A stretch of DNA of 64,000 nt, from contig NZ_KI391971.1 of the NCBI RefSeq assembly GCF_000162475.2, positions 1,015,008 to 1,079,007 of the forward strand, read 5' to 3'. The translations under genes and the position numbers were made by a program. The notes beneath the pieces are model-generated. The model was not told the origin of the DNA and did not search any database. It was given only the letters and a program-made list of their open reading frames with translations. The stretch comes from Granulicatella elegans ATCC 700633. GTDB lineage: Bacteria; Bacillota; Bacilli; Lactobacillales; Aerococcaceae. Shown here piece by piece: positions 18,729 through 29,205 of the stretch (positions within the stretch are counted from its first letter, which is position 1; the number at the start of each line of letters is the position of its first letter).

Positions 18729-19324
18729 TCATTCTCCTTTTTTATAATATTTTTTACAATCAATTTTAATTCAGGTAATACTTCTTCTTCAAACCATGGA
18801 TTTTTCTTCATCCACCTTATATTTAAAGGAGAAGGATGTACTAATGGAAAATACTTTGGCAAGTATTCAGAGTAACTTCTTACCGTTTCAGTTAAATTCT
18901 CTTTTTTCGTTTCTTTTAAATAATAATTTTGTGCATATGAGCCAACTAACAAAATACACTCAACCTGTTTCAATAATGGTAAAACTAATGGATGCCATTT
19001 TGGGGCAAATCCTTTTCTAGGTGGTTTATCGCCACTTTTGCCTTTTCCAGGATAGTAAAAATCCATTGGAACGACTGCAAATAATCCAGATTCGTAAAAT
19101 AACGTTTTATCAATTCCCAGCCATTCTCTTAAACGGTCTCCACTTTTATCCCAGAAAAACTTACGGCTTTCTTGAGCTTTCAATCCTGGTGCTTGACCAA
19201 TAATTAAAATTTTAGCTGTTTCCGGAATCCAAAATAATGGTTCAATTCCTTGCTCCGTATAAATTAGATTTTCTTCATCCTGCATAATTTGTTCTTTTAA
19301 TTGTTCAAAAGACAATTGTACCAT
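18725..19324 (-). CDS. Uracil-DNA glycosylase superfamily protein
   Basis: About 200 residues with the UDG fold motifs: ILIIGQAPGLKAQ (motif A, about 38-50) and HPSPLN (motif B, about 168-173). It belongs to the UDG-like family of COG1573 type and is distinct from the canonical Ung at 54261-54917. A base-excision role is likely but the lesion is unknown. The start is uncertain: TTG at 19330, ATG at 19324, or TTG at 19315. Only the last has a well-spaced GGAG. The gene sits between queA and tpx in a tight operon. Confidence 0.8.
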   Translation of the reverse strand: MVQLSFEQLKEQIMQDEENLIYTEQGIEPLFWIPETAKILIIGQAPGLKAQESRKFFWDKSGDRLREWLGIDKTLFYESGLFAVVPMDFYYPGKGKSGDKPPRKGFAPKWHPLVLPLLKQVECILLVGSYAQNYYLKETKKENLTETVRSYSEYLPKYFPLVHPSPLNIRWMKKNPWFEEEVLPELKLIVKNIIKKENE

Positions 19325-19345
19325 CTCCAATTTCTACTGCTAGAT

Positions 19346-20383
19346 TTAACGATAAACAAACATAGCATCTCCAAAGCTAAAGAAACGATAACGTTCACGA
19401 ATAGCATGGTGATAAGCTTCTAATGTAAAGTCTCGCCCTAAATAAGCACTCACTAACATCACTAATGTTGATTTTGGAAGGTGGAAATTTGTAATAAAGG
19501 CATCCACTACTTTAAATTCATATCCTGGCGAAATGAAAATATCTGTCCATCCACTACTTGGAACGATTTCTCCTTGATTAGCTGAACCTACTGTTTCTAA
19601 TGTACGAATTGAAGTTGTTCCTACTGCAATCACTCGTTTTCCATTTTTCTTTGTTTCTGCAATGACCTCTGCTGTTTCTTTTGAAATATGATAATATTCC
19701 GAATGCATTTTATGATCTTCTAAATGATCCACAGAAACGGGTCTAAAAGTACCTAATCCAACATGTAAAGTAATCGGAACAATTTGAATTCCTTTTTGTT
19801 GAATTTTTTCCATTAATTCTTTTGTAAAATGCAACCCTGCTGTTGGTGCAGCTGCAGAACCATTTTCCTTTGCATAAACCGTTTGATAACGTTCTTGATC
19901 ATCTAATCGTTCTTTGATATACGGTGGTAATGGCATTTCACCTAATGATTCTAAAATTTCTAAAAATACTCCATCGTATTGAAATTCAATGATTCTTCCA
20001 CCTTGCTCTAATTCTTCTGTCACAGTGGCCTTTAATCGTCCATCACCAAAGGATACTACTGTTCCAACTTTCATTCTTTTAGCTGGCTTTACAAGAGTTT
20101 CCCAGCAATCTCCATGCGTATTGTGTAGTAGTAGCACTTCAATATGAGCCCCTGTTCCCTCTTTTTCACCATATAATCTCGCTGGCAATACTCTTGTATT
20201 ATTGACAACTAATATATCGCCTTCTTCTAAATAATCAATAATTTCAGAAAAATGTTTATCTTCTACACTATGTTCTGTTTCATTAACGACTAATAAACGT
20301 GATGAAGTTCGATCTTTCAAAGGTGTTTGAGCAATCTGTTCTTCTGGTAAATCAAAATCAAAATCTTGAGTTGTATAATTCAT
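19346..20383 (-). CDS. queA: S-adenosylmethionine:tRNA ribosyltransferase-isomerase QueA
   Basis: Transfers the ribosyl moiety of SAM to 7-aminomethyl-7-deazaguanine in tRNA to make epoxyqueuosine. Diagnostic blocks are [13 protein letters not shown] near the N terminus, [26 protein letters not shown] (about 175-187), [10 protein letters not shown] and [15 protein letters not shown]. The 345-residue length is canonical. It follows ruvB by 20 bases, an order conserved in many bacteria. Confidence 0.97.
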   Translation of the reverse strand: MNYTTQDFDFDLPEEQIAQTPLKDRTSSRLLVVNETEHSVEDKHFSEIIDYLEEGDILVVNNTRVLPARLYGEKEGTGAHIEVLLLHNTHGDCWETLVKPAKRMKVGTVVSFGDGRLKATVTEELEQGGRIIEFQYDGVFLEILESLGEMPLPPYIKERLDDQERYQTVYAKENGSAAAPTAGLHFTKELMEKIQQKGIQIVPITLHVGLGTFRPVSVDHLEDHKMHSEYYHISKETAEVIAETKKNGKRVIAVGTTSIRTLETVGSANQGEIVPSSGWTDIFISPGYEFKVVDAFITNFHLPKSTLVMLVSAYLGRDFTLEAYHHAIRERYRFFSFGDAMFVYR

Positions 20384-20403
20384 TCTTATTCCATCTTTCT
20401 ATT

Positions 20404-21402
20404 TTAATATCTTCTATTCAAATGAACATAAGCTTCTGGAGTCACCATTCTTCCTCTTGAAGTTCGCTTAATAAATCCGATTTGTAATAAATACGGTTCA
20501 TACATATCTTCGATTGTTTCAGCATCTTCAGAAATATTGGCAGCAATCGCTCCTAATCCTACTGGTCCACCATCATATAAATCAATCATGGCATTCAATA
20601 ATTTACGGTCAATCGCATCTAAGCCCTTTTCATCTACTTGAAGGACTTTCAAAGCTTTTTGCGTAATTTCTTTTGAAATGCCACCTTCTTCATATACTTG
20701 AGAAAAATCACGCACACGTTTTAATAAACGGTTGGCAATACGAGGGGTTCCTCTTGAACGAAGGGCTACCTCTCTAGCTGCTTCTTCATGTATTTCACTT
20801 TCAAATACACTAGCTGTTCGCTTCACAATTTCTGTTAAGGATTGTTCATCATAATATTCCATATGAGACACAATTCCAAAACGATCCCTTAATGGAGCGG
20901 ATAAAGCACCCGCACGAGTTGTCGCTCCCACTAAAGTGAAAGGAGGTAATGGAAAATGAACGGGATGTGCTGTTGGTCCTTGACCTACTACAATATCCAC
21001 AAAGAAATCTTCCATTGCAGAATAGAGCATTTCTTCTACTACACGAGGTAAGCGATGAATTTCATCGATAAACAATACATCTCCAGCATTTAGATCATTT
21101 AATAAAGCAACCAAATCTCCAGGCCGTTCAATAGCTGGACCACTCGTTGTTTTAATTCCTACTTCTAGTTCATTTGCAATGACCATCGCTAAAGTCGTTT
21201 TCCCTAATCCAGGAGGTCCATATAATAAGACATGATCCAAAGCTTCTTGCCTGCTGCGAGCAGCTTGAATATAAATGGATAACTCTTCTTTTACTTTTTG
21301 CTGACCAATATATTGTTGTAAATTTTGCGGTCGTAATGATAATTCCGTTGAAACTTCTTGCTCATCTAAGGGACTACCATCTACAAATCGATGTTCTTCC
21401 AC
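20404..21402 (-). CDS. ruvB: Holliday junction branch-migration helicase RuvB
   Basis: Hexameric AAA+ motor of RuvAB. Walker [10 protein letters not shown] (about 62-70), Walker B FIDEIHRL (about 112-119), the sensor region [18 protein letters not shown] and the C-terminal winged helix with [13 protein letters not shown] are seen. The length is 332 residues. The start is GTG (21400-21402), preceded by AAGGAAG. It follows ruvA by 14 bases. RecU at 3453-4037 supplies the resolvase, as no RuvC gene is present here. Confidence 0.97.
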   Translation of the reverse strand: MEEHRFVDGSPLDEQEVSTELSLRPQNLQQYIGQQKVKEELSIYIQAARSRQEALDHVLLYGPPGLGKTTLAMVIANELEVGIKTTSGPAIERPGDLVALLNDLNAGDVLFIDEIHRLPRVVEEMLYSAMEDFFVDIVVGQGPTAHPVHFPLPPFTLVGATTRAGALSAPLRDRFGIVSHMEYYDEQSLTEIVKRTASVFESEIHEEAAREVALRSRGTPRIANRLLKRVRDFSQVYEEGGISKEITQKALKVLQVDEKGLDAIDRKLLNAMIDLYDGGPVGLGAIAANISEDAETIEDMYEPYLLQIGFIKRTSRGRMVTPEAYVHLNRRY

Positions 21403-21416
21403 ACAATTCTTCCTTT

Positions 21417-22013
21417 CTATTTCATCAATAATTTAAAGGCAATGGATAATGCTTCTTGTGTTGTTTGAGGAGCAGCTGCTTCTAGCTCTTTCCAAACTTT
21501 TGTAATTTCTTTTGCAGAATATCCTAATCCTAATAATGCTTCTCTTGCTTCTTCTAACTGTTTAATTCCAGTTGCAGTTTCTACTACTGGAGTGGCTACT
21601 TCTTCCACTACAATATTCGTGAATTTTCCTTTTAAATCTAATACAATTTGTTGAGCAGTTTTCTTACCCACTCCAGGGAATTTTGTTAAGTATGTAATAT
21701 TGCCTGATTCTACTGCTTGAATAAAACCATTCACATCATCATTTGCTAAAATCGATACTGCACTTTTTGGTCCGATACCAGAAACACTAATTAATTTTTG
21801 GAATAATTCTTTTTCTTCATCACTTAAAAAACCATACAATGTAATCGAATCTTCTCGAACAATTTGTTGAAGCTCTACTCGAATGACTTCATTCAATTTT
21901 AATTGGATACGATATGGATTGGCGAACATAATTTGATATCCAATCCCATGATTTTCTACGACAATATAGGTTGGCTGAATAGCCACTAATTCTCCTTTAA
22001 GATATTCGTACAT
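21417..22013 (-). CDS. ruvA: Holliday junction DNA-binding protein RuvA
   Basis: Tetrameric junction-binding subunit that loads RuvB. An N-terminal OB fold (1-62) begins [10 protein letters not shown], and two helix-hairpin-helix motifs follow: [16 protein letters not shown] (about 73-88) and [20 protein letters not shown] (about 107-126). A linker and the RuvB-interacting C-terminal domain ([10 protein letters not shown], about 165-174) complete it. The length of 198 residues is normal. GGAGG lies upstream of the ATG. It is the first gene of its operon; the recO terminator lies at 22114-22138. Confidence 0.97.
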   Translation of the reverse strand: MYEYLKGELVAIQPTYIVVENHGIGYQIMFANPYRIQLKLNEVIRVELQQIVREDSITLYGFLSDEEKELFQKLISVSGIGPKSAVSILANDDVNGFIQAVESGNITYLTKFPGVGKKTAQQIVLDLKGKFTNIVVEEVATPVVETATGIKQLEEAREALLGLGYSAKEITKVWKELEAAAPQTTQEALSIAFKLLMK

Positions 22014-22113
22014 CTCATACCTCCGTTTTATTTCATCCTAATTAGTGTATCACGAAAACGGCTTAAATTCTAATAATCTACTGAGAAAAATAGCATTAAA
22101 TGTGTACAAAAAA

Positions 22114-22138
22114 GACGATAGATTTGAATTCTATCGTC
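22114..22138 (-). terminator. Intrinsic terminator of the phoH-recO operon
   Basis: GACGATAGA / TCTATCGTC stem with a 7-base loop, followed on the minus strand by TTTTTTG. It lies four bases past the recO stop codon. Confidence 0.92.
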
Positions 22139-22142
22139 CATA

Positions 22143-22946
22143 TCATTTGTCAGTAATTTCATCTATTTTATTTCGACGAATTTGTAATTGAGTCTGCCAA
22201 TCTTCCATTTGATCAATAAACTTTTTACCTTTCAATCGAATTCCTACATATTCGTCCATTAATGAGTCACAAAGTCTTTTTAAATCTGCTTTTGTTTCTG
22301 AAGATAGACTCAATGATTGAATTTGCAAAGGAGATTTCATTGCAACAAGGAGCCTTGCAATATGCACTGCTTTTGGACTTAATTGTAATCTCTTCTCATC
22401 TTTATCATAGTGTCTTGAACATAACAATCCATGATGTTTCAACGAAATATCAAACGGTCCAACCGACTCTTCACAAAAACAACACTGTTGCCATTGAAAG
22501 GCCACTCCAAAATATTTTAACATTTTTAATTCAAAATAATGCATTAAAATAAATGGATCTAAGTCATTTTCCACCGCACGAATACAATTTTCTAATAAAT
22601 CATACAACTCAGTATTCACGATTCGATCTTCCATTACAGCATCGACTAATTGCATCATATACGTCATGACTGCTTGAACTTCAATTTGTTCATATATCCG
22701 TCGATGATTTTGGACTTCAAGACATTCCCTAATAAAGCTAAATCCATTTTGATGAATGGTTCCTATAAAAACAGCTCTTGTAAAAGGTAACGTTGCTGCA
22801 GATAAAGGATGGCTCGAGCGTTGTAAATTTCTTACAAAAAACATTTGCTTGCCAAATTCTCGAGAGAAAATCTTAACAATCATATCGTGTTCTTTATATT
22901 CTTGTCGAAATAAAACAATGCCGGTAAACTTTTGAAAGTATTCCAT
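22143..22946 (-). CDS. recO: DNA repair protein RecO
   Basis: Single-strand annealing and RecA-loading mediator of the RecFOR pathway. An N-terminal OB fold (about 1-80: FTGIVLFRQEYKEHDMIVKIFSREFGK) is followed by a helical domain with the zinc cluster CCFCEE (about 155-160) and CSRHYD. The length of 267 residues is typical. GGTGA precedes the ATG. The gene lies 9 bases after era, the order seen in streptococci and lactobacilli. Confidence 0.93.
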   Translation of the reverse strand: MEYFQKFTGIVLFRQEYKEHDMIVKIFSREFGKQMFFVRNLQRSSHPLSAATLPFTRAVFIGTIHQNGFSFIRECLEVQNHRRIYEQIEVQAVMTYMMQLVDAVMEDRIVNTELYDLLENCIRAVENDLDPFILMHYFELKMLKYFGVAFQWQQCCFCEESVGPFDISLKHHGLLCSRHYDKDEKRLQLSPKAVHIARLLVAMKSPLQIQSLSLSSETKADLKRLCDSLMDEYVGIRLKGKKFIDQMEDWQTQLQIRRNKIDEITDK

Positions 22947-22955
22947 AAAGTCACC

Positions 22956-23864
22956 TTAATCTTTATAGTCTGTTGTACGATAGCCAAAGTCTTGTAAATG
23001 ACTCTTTTTCTTACGCCAATCTTTTTCAACTTTAACCCATAATTCTAAATATACTTTATTTCCTAGTAATTGTTCGATATCTTTCCTTGCTCTGACACCA
23101 ATTTCTTTCAGTAATTTACCACCTTTACCGATGATAATTCCTTTTTGAGTTGGTCGCTCAACAATAATATTGGCATAAACATGTACTTTATCAAATTCAT
23201 CTTTTTGCATTTTATCTACAGTAACTGCAACTGAATGAGGAATTTCTTCTTTTGTTAAATGTAAGATTTTCTCACGAATTAACTCCGACACAACGAAATA
23301 TTCTGGATGGTCTGTAATTTGATCACTTGGATAATATTGAGGTCCCTCTGGTAAATGATTCGTTAAAGTTGTCATTAATTCTTGAACATTGTTTCCTTGT
23401 AAAACTGAAATTGGAATAATGCCTGCAAATGGAATTGTTTCTTGATATGATTCAACTCGGTCTAACAATTCATCTGGAGAAATTAAATCAATTTTATTTA
23501 ACACTAGAAAGACGGGCGTTTTAATTTTCTTTAATTTTTCAATAATAAAGTCATCACCAGGACCTCTTTTTTCTGCAGCATTCACCATAAATAATACAGC
23601 ATCTACTTCTTTTAATGCAGAATAAGCACTTTCTACCATGAAGTTTCCCAATTCATGCTTCGGTTTATGAATTCCTGGAGTATCTAAAAAGACAATTTGA
23701 CAATCTTGATTCGTATATACCCCTTGAATTTTATTACGTGTTGTTTGAGCTTTATCCGACATAATGGCAATTTTTTGCCCTAAAACATAATTCATAAAAG
23801 TAGATTTTCCTACATTTGGTCTACCAACAATTGCTACAAAACCTGATTTAAATTGTTTTGACAT
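22956..23864 (-). CDS. era: GTPase Era, 16S rRNA/30S assembly factor
   Basis: Ras-like GTPase that binds the 3' end of 16S rRNA. Motifs: G1 GRPNVGKST (about 14-22), G3 DTPGIHKP, G4 NKIDL, and the C-terminal KH domain with [18 protein letters not shown] 23862-23864 is chosen because AAGGAG is six bases upstream, giving 302 residues; the open frame extends 23 codons further into dgkA without a plausible start. Confidence 0.97.
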   Translation of the reverse strand: MSKQFKSGFVAIVGRPNVGKSTFMNYVLGQKIAIMSDKAQTTRNKIQGVYTNQDCQIVFLDTPGIHKPKHELGNFMVESAYSALKEVDAVLFMVNAAEKRGPGDDFIIEKLKKIKTPVFLVLNKIDLISPDELLDRVESYQETIPFAGIIPISVLQGNNVQELMTTLTNHLPEGPQYYPSDQITDHPEYFVVSELIREKILHLTKEEIPHSVAVTVDKMQKDEFDKVHVYANIIVERPTQKGIIIGKGGKLLKEIGVRARKDIEQLLGNKVYLELWVKVEKDWRKKKSHLQDFGYRTTDYKD

Positions 23865-23874
23865 ATTACTCTCC

Positions 23875-24258
23875 TTATAAAAATATTTGTAAAATCTTTG
23901 GAATAAAAATTCCAGAAGCCATAATGAGTACAAATATAGCTCCCATTAATACGACACCCGCTGCTACATCTTTTGCTTTTTTAGCGGCTAAATGATAATT
24001 ATGTTCTACCATTAAATCCACTAATTGCTCTACAACGGTATTTAACATTTCTAAAATAAACATTAAAAAGATACAAAATACAATCCAGTACCATTCAAAT
24101 CTTTCAATTTTTAATAAGAACCCAAGGATAACGACTACTATTGCAGCAACAATATCGAATCTGAAATTTCTCTCATCTTGAAATACCGTTTTAATACCAT
24201 TCACAGCATGCTTCATGGATTGTTTAAAATGATGATTTTTCTCAACTTGTTTATGCAT
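23875..24258 (-). CDS. dgkA: Diacylglycerol/undecaprenol kinase (DgkA family)
   Basis: Small integral membrane lipid kinase of 127 residues with three hydrophobic segments. The catalytic signature is [13 protein letters not shown] followed by KDVAAGVVL. In Gram-positive bacteria this family phosphorylates undecaprenol for cell-wall and teichoic acid synthesis rather than diacylglycerol. Its ATG overlaps the end of ybeY by 8 bases and era follows 10 bases later, so the three are co-translated. Confidence 0.9.
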   Translation of the reverse strand: MHKQVEKNHHFKQSMKHAVNGIKTVFQDERNFRFDIVAAIVVVILGFLLKIERFEWYWIVFCIFLMFILEMLNTVVEQLVDLMVEHNYHLAAKKAKDVAAGVVLMGAIFVLIMASGIFIPKILQIFL

Positions 24259-24736
24259 TTCTCGTTAAACCATAGGCTGTTAAAATTTCTGTTTGTAAGC
24301 CTGTCATTTCTTTTTCTTCTTCTTCTGTTTGATGATCGTATCCATTTAAATGTAAAAAACCATGTAAAGCTAAGAACCCTAATTCACGCTCTAAACTATG
24401 TCCATATTCTTCTGCTTGTTCTTTTGCACGATCAACTGAAATAATGATATCCCCAATGGAAGTTACAAAATTTTCATCTGAAGCCATAAAGTTTTTAATT
24501 GGATCCATATCTTCGTCTTCATCATCTAAAGCAAAACTAATGACATCCGTTACTTTGTCAATATTTCTAAAATCTCGATTAATCTCACGAATTCTTTCAC
24601 TTGATACAAATGAAATACAGCATTCACGATTTTCTGGATAATGTAAATAGTCACTCGCAAATGATACAACATCTTCTACCAATTTTTGGTATTCTTCTTT
24701 TACTACTTCTGTTTCGTCTATTAATTCAATAAACAT
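24251..24736 (-). CDS. ybeY: Endoribonuclease YbeY (16S rRNA maturation)
   Basis: Zinc-dependent single-strand endoribonuclease. The metal site is HGFLHLNGYDH (about 129-139), exactly the family motif HGxLHLxGYDH; ISFVSSERIREINRDFR and TDVISFAL are the other conserved blocks. The length is 161 residues. The ATG is preceded by AGGAAATATT. It sits 12 bases downstream of pgpH. Confidence 0.96.
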   Translation of the reverse strand: MFIELIDETEVVKEEYQKLVEDVVSFASDYLHYPENRECCISFVSSERIREINRDFRNIDKVTDVISFALDDEDEDMDPIKNFMASDENFVTSIGDIIISVDRAKEQAEEYGHSLERELGFLALHGFLHLNGYDHQTEEEEKEMTGLQTEILTAYGLTRNA

Positions 24737-24748
24737 AATATTTCCTTT

Positions 24749-26938
24749 CTACTTCACTTCTTGTTTTTTAATTGTTGGATATTCAATTCTTGAATGGAAA
24801 GTACCATTTAATGAAGTCACAATCATTTTTTCTACAATCGCTATTTCTTTCATTGTAATATCACATTCTACAAATTGTTCATCTTCTAGTCGGTTCATAA
24901 TAATGGAATGGACTAATGCTTCAACTTTTTCTAATGTCGGTTCTTTCATCGCACGAGTTGCTGCTTCTGCACTATCCACGATATTAATAATTGCTGCCTC
25001 TTTTGTTTGAGGTTTTGGTCCTGGATAACGGAAATCTTCTTCTTTTACATCCGGATTATTTTTTAGCGCTTCTGCATAAAAATATTTCATCAATGTTGTT
25101 CCATGATGTTGTGCACATATATCAATGACTGCTTGAGGCAATTGATGTTGTGTTAAAATTTCTACCCCTTTTGTAACATGATTAAAAATAATTTGAGCTG
25201 ACTCTTCAGCACTTATCATATTATGAGGAGATTCCATATGTCCTGGTAAATTCTCAATAAAGAAAAATGGATGTTCTAATTTTCCAATATCGTGATAATA
25301 GCACGCTACTCTTGCTAATTGAGAATCCCCACCAATTGCTTCTACACAGTTTGCAGAAATATTTGCAACCATTAAGCTATGATGATAAGTTCCCGGTGCT
25401 TTTGTAATCAAATCTTTTAATAATGGTTGATTTGGATTCGATAATTCAGCCCATAATAATACCGAACTATCTTCAAATACATAAGATAAATACGGCATTA
25501 AAATGACTGGTAATATAAATGATAAAAATCCACTTAATAGTAAAAATAAGAAGACTAACATCGTTTGTTGCGTTTGAAACTCATAATTACTATATAAAAC
25601 AAATGGAACCCCTAATAAAACTGGATAAAGAAGATATTTAATAAATCGTTTTATCCAAGCTTGTGTACTCCATATTTTTTCATTTAAAATTCCTATCCAT
25701 GCAATCATTGAAAGGAATACTGTTGTTAAAATTAAATGTAAACTATTAGTCGACTGAGAAAAGAAATACCAAGAAAAGATTGGCATTAAAACAATTGAAA
25801 AAATCGTCAGCCTTAAACTCTTTGTTAAACGATACAACAGATAAATAAAACCAGCAATTGGGAATACTAAGCCAATATGTTCAACTCCTCTATGTTGTAC
25901 TAAAGCAAGTATTTTTAAGACGAATACTCCGGCAACAAATACTAAACTAAAAACTGTCAATGCAGTTGCAGTATCACTTGGATTTTGTTTATCCGTTTGA
26001 GTAGGGTTATAAAAATATACAGCTAAGAAAATAATGATTCCTGTTAAGAATATTAAATAACTAAATAATTCGTGATAGTTTCGTTGTCCATTACTTAATC
26101 CAAATAATTCAATCAGACGAATCTCTTGACTTGAAATCACATGTCCTTCTTGGATCAGCACTTGTCCTTGCAAAATTTTTACTGGAGTAACTGCTGCTTT
26201 TGCTGCTTCTTTTGCCTTTTGAGTGGCTTCTTTATCAACTACATTATTTACAACAACAGAAACTGTCACTAATTGACCTAATAAATCCCTTTCTGTATCA
26301 GAATAGTCGCTATAAAATAAAGTTTTCTTTGCTTCTTCTTGAGCTTTTGTAACGTTACTTTCACTAATAGCATTTTTCATTTGTGTTTCTACAACTGATT
26401 TTAATGTCTTCTCATAAGAAGCTAACTGTTCATTATTCGCTTGTAATAATTGAGAAATATATTTATCAGGTATGAAAATGGCAAACTCTCGAATGGATTG
26501 ATTCTCTTTTTCAAGTGATTTCTTAAAATATTGAACTCTTTCCTGTGTCGTTGCCACTCTTGTCACAGATTCTTCAGAAGAATTACTTTGATCTGTTTTA
26601 ATAATTTCAGCAGATGCCTTAGAGGCAACTGATTTAATCGCTTGGAAAAATTGCTGAATATTTGTTAATTGCTTCGTCATACGTTCTTGGTCAAACACTA
26701 ATACATCACTAACAGCATCCATTGCAATTTGTTGATTTTTCTCTGTTTGAGCTTTATCTTCCAAAGTTCTTGGAGCACGAATCGTTTCCTTAGCAACTTG
26801 ATTCAATTCTACTGTATAAGTCGTTGGTTTTACACTTCCATATCCAATGACAAGTAGTGCAATAAATGTTAAAAAAAGAAGTAAGGGCAAATAGAAAATG
26901 CCCAAAACTTCCTGAAATTTTCGCAGTTTCTGTCTCAT
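24749..26938 (-). CDS. pgpH: Cyclic di-AMP phosphodiesterase PgpH (7TMR-HD family)
   Basis: Membrane protein of 729 residues. A first transmembrane helix (about 15-37) and an extracellular domain (about 40-275) are followed by a seven-helix membrane region (about 280-480) and a cytoplasmic HD domain with YYHDIGKLEHP (about 540-550), HHSLMVANI and AQHHGTTLMKYFY. This is the architecture of Listeria PgpH, which hydrolyses c-di-AMP to pApA and so affects osmotic and wall homeostasis. No diadenylate cyclase gene lies in the window. It is the second gene of the phoH-pgpH-ybeY-dgkA-era-recO operon. Confidence 0.93.
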   Translation of the reverse strand: MRQKLRKFQEVLGIFYLPLLLFLTFIALLVIGYGSVKPTTYTVELNQVAKETIRAPRTLEDKAQTEKNQQIAMDAVSDVLVFDQERMTKQLTNIQQFFQAIKSVASKASAEIIKTDQSNSSEESVTRVATTQERVQYFKKSLEKENQSIREFAIFIPDKYISQLLQANNEQLASYEKTLKSVVETQMKNAISESNVTKAQEEAKKTLFYSDYSDTERDLLGQLVTVSVVVNNVVDKEATQKAKEAAKAAVTPVKILQGQVLIQEGHVISSQEIRLIELFGLSNGQRNYHELFSYLIFLTGIIIFLAVYFYNPTQTDKQNPSDTATALTVFSLVFVAGVFVLKILALVQHRGVEHIGLVFPIAGFIYLLYRLTKSLRLTIFSIVLMPIFSWYFFSQSTNSLHLILTTVFLSMIAWIGILNEKIWSTQAWIKRFIKYLLYPVLLGVPFVLYSNYEFQTQQTMLVFLFLLLSGFLSFILPVILMPYLSYVFEDSSVLLWAELSNPNQPLLKDLITKAPGTYHHSLMVANISANCVEAIGGDSQLARVACYYHDIGKLEHPFFFIENLPGHMESPHNMISAEESAQIIFNHVTKGVEILTQHQLPQAVIDICAQHHGTTLMKYFYAEALKNNPDVKEEDFRYPGPKPQTKEAAIINIVDSAEAATRAMKEPTLEKVEALVHSIIMNRLEDEQFVECDITMKEIAIVEKMIVTSLNGTFHSRIEYPTIKKQEVK

Positions 26939-26956
26939 TTTTCATTTACTCCTTAC

Positions 26957-27922
26957 TTATTCACCTTGATCTGAATAGGCATCAATAATACTTGATACTA
27001 ATGGATGACGAACGACATCAAATGCATCAAATTCCACAAAAGAAATACCACTAATTCCTTTTAGTTTATTTTCAGCATCTACTAAACCACTCATATGACT
27101 TCCTTTTGGTAAGTCTACTTGTGTTTTATCTCCATTAATAATCATTTTTGAACCAAATCCTAAACGAGTTAGGAACATTTTCATTTGAGCTCTTGTTGTA
27201 TTTTGTGCTTCATCTAAAATAATAAATGCTTCTTCTAATGTACGTCCACGCATATAAGCAAGTGGAGCTACTTCAATGACTCCACGTTCTAATAAACGAT
27301 TCGTATGTTCAACTCCATAAATGGCATATAACGCATCATAAATCGGACGTAAATATGGATCGACCTTCTCTTTTAAATCCCCTGGTAAAAATCCTAAATT
27401 TTCCCCGGCTTCAACAGCTGGTCGTGTTAAAATAATTTTCTTGACTTGACCTTTTTTTAAAGCTTGAACAGCCATCACAACTGCTACGAAAGTTTTACCA
27501 GTTCCTGCAGGCCCAATACCAAATACCATATCTGTTTTCTTAATCGCATGAATATATTGTTGTTGTCCAAATGTTTTTGCGCGAATGGGTTTCCCAGAGA
27601 ATGTACGACCAATTTCCTCATTATATAAATTTAAGAAATAATCCAATGTACCTCTTTTAGCCATTTTAATCGCTGTGACAATATCTGTTTGAGAGATTGA
27701 AATACCACGGGCTATTAATTCTTGTAGTTGTTCTAATAACATTACAGTTTGTTTTACAGACTCTTCTTCACCGGAAATTAACAATTGTTCTTCACGATGA
27801 GTAATGAGTGTTTCAAACGTTTCTTCCAATAATCTCAAATGTTGGTCCTGTGAACCGAATAATTGAACGAGTTGTGGATGATCTTGGATTTCTAACGCTT
27901 GTTTAAAGTTTTCTTCTGCCAC
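26957..27922 (-). CDS. phoH: PhoH-family ATPase (PhoL type)
   Basis: Cytoplasmic P-loop ATPase predicted to act in RNA metabolism alongside YbeY. Walker A is GIGPAGTGKTF (about 135-145) and Walker B is FIILDEAQNTT (about 233-243); the substrate block LTRPAVEAGENLGFLPG is conserved. The longest frame starts at ATG 27937, but GGAGG lies inside it and is correctly spaced for GTG 27920-27922. That start gives 321 residues beginning (M)AEENFKQAL, like other PhoH proteins. It is the first gene of its operon. Confidence 0.92.
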   Translation of the reverse strand: MAEENFKQALEIQDHPQLVQLFGSQDQHLRLLEETFETLITHREEQLLISGEEESVKQTVMLLEQLQELIARGISISQTDIVTAIKMAKRGTLDYFLNLYNEEIGRTFSGKPIRAKTFGQQQYIHAIKKTDMVFGIGPAGTGKTFVAVVMAVQALKKGQVKKIILTRPAVEAGENLGFLPGDLKEKVDPYLRPIYDALYAIYGVEHTNRLLERGVIEVAPLAYMRGRTLEEAFIILDEAQNTTRAQMKMFLTRLGFGSKMIINGDKTQVDLPKGSHMSGLVDAENKLKGISGISFVEFDAFDVVRHPLVSSIIDAYSDQGE

Positions 27923-28014
27923 ACTGTTAACCTCCATTTACTGTATGTAGCACTATTATAGCATATTTTAACTGTTTCTTTCTATGAATTTACTGTGAGG
28001 AAAAATTAAAAAAG

Positions 28015-28084
28015 CTTTCCTTAAATTGTTCAACCATTAAATATTTTTATAATAATAATTGGTATAAAAACTTCTTAAGGAAAG
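28015..28084 (-). terminator. Possible terminator of abiF with a large loop
   Basis: Arms CTTTCCTTAA (28015-28024) and TTAAGGAAAG (28075-28084) are perfect complements about 50 bases apart. On the minus strand the distal arm is followed by CTTTTTTAA. The long AU-rich loop makes this a moderate terminator. Otherwise the 27923-28148 spacer is AT-rich and holds the phoH promoter, which I cannot place exactly. Confidence 0.5.
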
Positions 28085-28148
28085 TTTAATTTAAATATAT
28101 TTCATCAATGACTTACTTTATTATTTTTAAAACAAATACTATAAAACT

Positions 28149-29117
28149 CTAACGCTTAATAAAAAAGGAAGACTTAATATTCATCTCATGTAATAATCTT
28201 TCCTCTTTATTAGGATATACTTTAGAAAAAGTATTTACAAACTCTTCCAAAGTGGACTTTAAATTTAATAATGGGATTTTATTGTCAATTAACGCTGAAC
28301 AAGATATTAATATTGCCCAGTCATTTTTCCCATATCCTTTTTTATAATCTGTTGTTGATATTTCAATTTGAGGATGAATTAATGTTGTATACCTAATATG
28401 AGCTTCATTTGGTCTATAATTAAATATTCTCCCACCATGTGCGGCTCTATTACGATATGCCCTAAATAAAAACAACATATCCATAAAAAGTATTGTTAAA
28501 TCATCATTTTGTTTAATAATATCAACAGGGATTCCAAAAAAACGAGAAATAATAATTCTTTTAATTTCAGATTTTTGCAATTTAATAAAATTAATTAGAT
28601 TACCAAATGTAGTACCCTTTAACAAAATCCACGGCGGACAATTTCCATGAACTTCTCTATAATGTTTAAATGGTTGTGTATCATCATTTATAATTTTACT
28701 GAATTTATTTAAAAGTTGATCTAGTTTATAAGTTCCATCTGAATATTTCTTTCCATCTCTATAGTTCGTTCGTACTAAATAATCAGATTCTAAGTACCCA
28801 AAATTTTCAGCAATAGTATACGCAACTATAGTTCTAAGATTGGCTTCAATATTTTGCATGGCAATCATAGTTGTATTTCTTAGCCTACTATCTAATTCAT
28901 ATAAAGTAAATATAGCATCAAAAGTAGTACCTTCTTGAAATTTATCTGGATTTGAATTCTCTAAAAATATATTTTTATATCCATTTATGATTTCGTAATA
29001 ACCATAATTCTGAAGAAGATGTTTAGCTTGTTCCTTCGAACTATCTGTAAAGAATATCCCGCGTTCCTCTAATAAAACAATCTGTTCTTCTATGGTTTTA
29101 AATGGTTTATCTGACAT
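28149..29117 (-). CDS. abiF: AbiF/AbiD-type HEPN abortive-infection protein (Abi_2 family)
   Basis: A 322-residue Abi_2-family protein. The N-terminal region reads TIEEQIVLLEERGI and LLQNYGYYEIINGYKN (about 32-49), the typical opening of AbiD/AbiF proteins. The C-terminal half holds the HEPN ribonuclease motif RNRAAH (R222-x4-H227), with FRAY before it and GGRIFNYR after. HEPN Abi proteins are phage-defence RNases; AbiF-type proteins are preceded by a small structured RNA believed to restrain them. That RNA is present here (29138-29199). The ATG follows GGAGAAAATT. The gene and the upstream XRE gene interrupt the usual phoH...yqeY-rpsU neighbourhood, suggesting acquisition. Confidence 0.88.
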   Translation of the reverse strand: MSDKPFKTIEEQIVLLEERGIFFTDSSKEQAKHLLQNYGYYEIINGYKNIFLENSNPDKFQEGTTFDAIFTLYELDSRLRNTTMIAMQNIEANLRTIVAYTIAENFGYLESDYLVRTNYRDGKKYSDGTYKLDQLLNKFSKIINDDTQPFKHYREVHGNCPPWILLKGTTFGNLINFIKLQKSEIKRIIISRFFGIPVDIIKQNDDLTILFMDMLFLFRAYRNRAAHGGRIFNYRPNEAHIRYTTLIHPQIEISTTDYKKGYGKNDWAILISCSALIDNKIPLLNLKSTLEEFVNTFSKVYPNKEERLLHEMNIKSSFFIKR

Positions 29118-29137
29118 AATTTTCTCCTTTATACCAC

Positions 29138-29199
29138 AAAAGAGCTACAAGTAAACTTGTAGCTCCTTGCCGGCTGAACCTCAGCCCTTCATTAAGATT
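29138..29199 (-). ncRNA. AbiF-associated small RNA (predicted antitoxin RNA), two hairpins
   Basis: Transcribed on the minus strand from the promoter at 29206-29234, with a predicted start near 29199. Hairpin 1 is GGCTGA-GGT-TCAGCC (29172-29186). Hairpin 2 is a perfect 10-bp stem, GAGCTACAAG / CTTGTAGCTC, with a 4-base loop (29142-29165), followed by UUUU (29138-29141), so it looks like an intrinsic terminator. The RNA ends 20 bases before the abiF ATG. A compact RNA upstream of an Abi_2 gene is the published AbiF RNA arrangement; the family assignment here is by position and shape, not by a covariance search. Confidence 0.75.
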
Positions 29200-29205
29200 A
29201 CTACA